Shown: one piece after another, positions 4,789 through 6,230 of the stretch
Layout: each line of letters begins with the position of its first letter
Numbering within the stretch: position 1 is the stretch's first letter
Origin: JALHNI01 sp031367405
GTDB taxonomy: Bacteria; Acidobacteriota; Terriglobia; Bryobacterales; Bryobacteraceae
Assembly: GCA_031367405.1 (NCBI GenBank)
Contig: JANLPT010000150.1
Location: forward strand, 1 to 6,230
Direction: 5' to 3'
DNA length: 6,230 bases
Program-made: the position numbers and the translations under genes
Notes under the pieces: model-generated
Databases searched by the model: none
What the model saw: only the letters and a program-made list of their open reading frames with translations
Told to the model about the DNA's origin: nothing

Positions 4789-5763
4789 CTATGGCAAGCC
4801 GATTTTGGCCTTTTTGCTTTTCTTGACGAAGCGGGCGAACTGCTCGTATTGGTCAGTCGCGATGTAGTCGACGCCCGCCGCTACCGCAGCTTTCCAGCGC
4901 AGTTGGGCGGCGGCGAGGGAGCCGAAGTTATACCCGGGTGACCAGCCGGCGTCAGCGCCGATTTTGGGTTCATGGCCATTCAACGTATAGAGGCGCATCC
5001 AATAGCCCAGCCGATGGGCGCGCCGCGCAATGGCCTCGAGCCGGCGGTTATCTTGCGCGGACCAATCAGTAGCCTTGGTTTGGCCGCCCAGTTCGACAAT
5101 CGCCCAGGGCGCATTGAGCCAGCGCCGGTAGTTGTTGGCGGGATTCGGAAGCAACTGGTCGACGAAGGTTAACTCGGTGCTGCGCTGCGCCACCGCTCCG
5201 GCACCGAATAGCAGCAGGCGACCGCCGACGGGGACGTTGTCGTGAAAGGTCTTCTGCTGTACCAGCGAGGCCCCGGTTAGAACGAGAATGGGCTTCCAGT
5301 CGAGGGGTGCGCGCACGGCAAGCGTTGCGGTGCGGGGCGCGCTGGTGAGCCAGGCTTGGTACTCGGTGAGAAGTTTCAGGACGGCCTGATGGTGGGCGGG
5401 CTCATCGGATTTGAAGTCGAGGTTGAGGGTGATCAGCGGCCACTGGTCGCGCTTATCGTCTTTGAGCGCCTGCTCGACGATGGGGCGCACGCGTTCGAAG
5501 AAATAGTCGCGCAGGTTGGGCTCGCGGCCATGGGGTTTGTCGCCGTGGATGAGGAGGCTGCGGCCTTGGCCGGTGGCGGGGTCGACGTACCAGGCGAGGT
5601 CCTGTTCAATGGCGAGGGGCAGGCCGGTCTGGAGGGCGATTTCGATGCGGTCTTGATATTTGCCGTCGTACGGATAACAGTTGTGGGCATCGAGCACCAC
5701 CCGATCGGCGGCGAGCACGGTTAAGGCAATCGTAAAGGCAATCAGGGCCAGAGGAAATCGCAT
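4789..5763 (-). CDS. Secreted PLC-like/glycerophosphodiesterase-like (GDPD-related) TIM-barrel protein
   Basis: This is a 324-residue product. The ATG at 5763-5761 is preferred because it begins directly with a signal peptide (MRFPLALIAFTIALTVLA, cleavage before ADR). A GTG at 5826 would put 21 extra residues in front of it and overlap the divergent gene. After cleavage the chain enters a PLC-like phosphodiesterase barrel. H27 in LDAHNCYPY sits where GDPD enzymes have HRG, E53 and D55 in IEQD match the E-x-D metal ligands, and H73 in LLIHG matches the second catalytic His. The 26- and 28-residue spacings from H27 to E53 and D55 fit GDPDs. The C-terminal GVDYIATDQYEQF matches the final barrel strand (GVDGIITD-like). 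The HN motif resembles AIM6-like members more than classic HRG enzymes. A phosphodiester substrate is inferred; its identity is unknown. A TATCAT lies 6 nt upstream of the ATG. Confidence 0.8.
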   Translation of the reverse strand: MRFPLALIAFTIALTVLAADRVVLDAHNCYPYDGKYQDRIEIALQTGLPLAIEQDLAWYVDPATGQGRSLLIHGDKPHGREPNLRDYFFERVRPIVEQALKDDKRDQWPLITLNLDFKSDEPAHHQAVLKLLTEYQAWLTSAPRTATLAVRAPLDWKPILVLTGASLVQQKTFHDNVPVGGRLLLFGAGAVAQRSTELTFVDQLLPNPANNYRRWLNAPWAIVELGGQTKATDWSAQDNRRLEAIARRAHRLGYWMRLYTLNGHEPKIGADAGWSPGYNFGSLAAAQLRWKAAVAAGVDYIATDQYEQFARFVKKSKKAKIGLP

Positions 5764-5769
5764 CTCCCG

Positions 5770-5775
5770 ATGATA
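5770..5775 (-). promoter_or_regulatory. Candidate -10 element (TATCAT) for the PLC-like gene
   Basis: On the minus strand TATCAT matches TATAAT at five of six bases and ends 6 nt before the ATG, so transcription would start at about the start codon. No convincing -35 is seen 16-18 nt upstream. Confidence 0.35.
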
Positions 5776-5800
5776 GCGGCCTAACGATGGCGATACGATG

Positions 5801-5805
5801 AAGGA
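5801..5805 (+). promoter_or_regulatory. Ribosome binding site of the PSCyt1 gene
   Basis: AAGGA lies 7 nt before the ATG at 5813 and favours that start over the in-frame ATG at 5798, which would place the AAGGA inside the coding region. Confidence 0.5.
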
Positions 5806-5812
5806 AGACGCG

Positions 5813-6230
5813 ATGAGCCCAATCACTTACCTACTGTTCGCTGCCTTCGCGGCAGACACGCCGGAGTTGCCGCCGGCCGCGACTGCGGAAATCGATTTTG
5901 CGCGCGACGTTCAACCGCTGCTCAAACGGAACTGCCAGGGCTGCCATGGCGCGGGGATGCAGCAAAGCGGCTTCCGCTTGGACGATGGCGTGGCCGCGCT
6001 GAAGGGCGGCTATGGCGGCGCTTCGATACTGCCGGGCAAGTCCGCCGACAGCCGGCTGGTCCATCGCATTGCGGGGGCGAAAGGCGTCTCGGTGATGCCT
6101 CCCGCCGGGCGGCGCTTGACGGCGGCTGAGGTCGGAGTGCTGCGGGCGTGGATTGATCAGGGAGCAAAATTCCCCGTCACTGCCATATCTAAGGCGGATG
6201 GCCCGAAGAGCAAACATTGGGCCTTTGAGC
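5813..6230 (+). CDS. Planctomycete-type cytochrome c (PSCyt1) domain protein, partial at window end
   Basis: The frame is open from ATG 5813 to the window end, giving 139 residues and no stop. Residues 1-13 (MSPITYLLFAAFA) form a short signal peptide. Residues about 29-121 are a PSCyt1 domain: FARDVQPLLKRNC leads into the haem-binding C41-Q-G-C44-H45, then LPGKSADSRLVHRI (73-86), and M95 in VMPPAGRRL is the likely distal haem ligand, followed by LTAAEVGVLRAWIDQGAKFP. The KHWAF at 134-138 is the usual linker into the DUF1549 and DUF1553 domains, so the full protein is probably 700-1000 residues; that part is outside the window. Such proteins are abundant in Planctomycetes and Acidobacteria. 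Their role is thought to be periplasmic redox or polysaccharide-related, but is poorly defined. It diverges from the PLC-like gene with 49 bp between starts. Confidence 0.92.
   Translation, partial: MSPITYLLFAAFAADTPELPPAATAEIDFARDVQPLLKRNCQGCHGAGMQQSGFRLDDGVAALKGGYGGASILPGKSADSRLVHRIAGAKGVSVMPPAGRRLTAAEVGVLRAWIDQGAKFPVTAISKADGPKSKHWAFE

Noticed and set aside
5356..5724. Plus-strand 122-codon open frame rich in Val, Glu and Gly
   Set aside because: It is antisense to the PLC-like catalytic region, a typical shadow of GC-rich codons.
5764..5826. GTG at 5826 as the start of the PLC-like protein
   Set aside because: It would put 21 residues ahead of a clean signal peptide and overlap the start of the divergent cytochrome gene by 14 nt.
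5831..6217. Minus-strand open frames under the PSCyt1 gene
   Set aside because: They are antisense shadows; the plus strand carries the CxxCH motif and complete PSCyt1 signature in one uninterrupted frame.
1..6230. CRISPR array, tRNA, rRNA, toxin-antitoxin pair or defence genes
   Set aside because: No spaced direct repeats, no cloverleaf or rRNA-like stretch, and no known defence domain were seen on either strand.

Overview
The window is GC-rich bacterial DNA with a mosaic layout. The gene set suggests an Acidobacteriota genome of the Solibacter/Bryobacter type: a secreted protein with carboxypeptidase-regulatory-like domains, an SpoU-family RNA methyltransferase, a secreted gamma-glutamyltransferase-like hydrolase, a secreted glycerophosphodiesterase/PLC-like protein, and the start of a planctomycete-type cytochrome c (PSCyt1) protein. 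This assignment is inferred from gene families. No rRNA or other phylogenetic marker is present.

Layout. (1) Positions 1-1236, minus strand: a secreted two-domain beta-sandwich protein with a GTG start. Its 3' end runs out of frame into the C-terminal coding sequence of a REP-associated (Y1/RAYT-type) transposase, of which only the last ~54 codons are seen. (2) Positions 1237-1752: no convincing protein gene. It holds what looks like the 3' end (domains V and VI) of a group II intron on the minus strand, and a triplicated 12-bp repeat. (3) Positions 1753-4055, plus strand: a two-gene operon, SpoU methyltransferase then GGT-like hydrolase, joined by an ATGA overlap and followed by a candidate rho-independent terminator. 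(4) Positions 4056-4788: a poorly coding stretch with two small candidate ORFs that converge and overlap at their 3' ends, a GA dinucleotide tract at a ribosome binding site, and two inverted repeats. (5) Positions 4789-5763, minus strand: secreted PLC/GDPD-like protein. (6) Positions 5813-6230, plus strand: PSCyt1-domain c-type cytochrome, divergent from the previous gene and cut by the window end.

Four of the five main proteins have an N-terminal signal peptide, so most of the window serves the periplasm or outside (peptide or amide hydrolysis, phosphodiester hydrolysis, a haem protein). The methyltransferase is the cytoplasmic exception, and its tight coupling to the GGT-like gene has no obvious metabolic logic. 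No complete novel system (defence island, CRISPR, BGC) is visible. The most informative unusual signals are the two mobile-element remnants flanking the first gene, the chimeric 3' end of that gene, the loss of the usual substrate-binding Arg in the GGT-like enzyme, and start codons placed where the transcription start would be expected (possible leaderless mRNAs).
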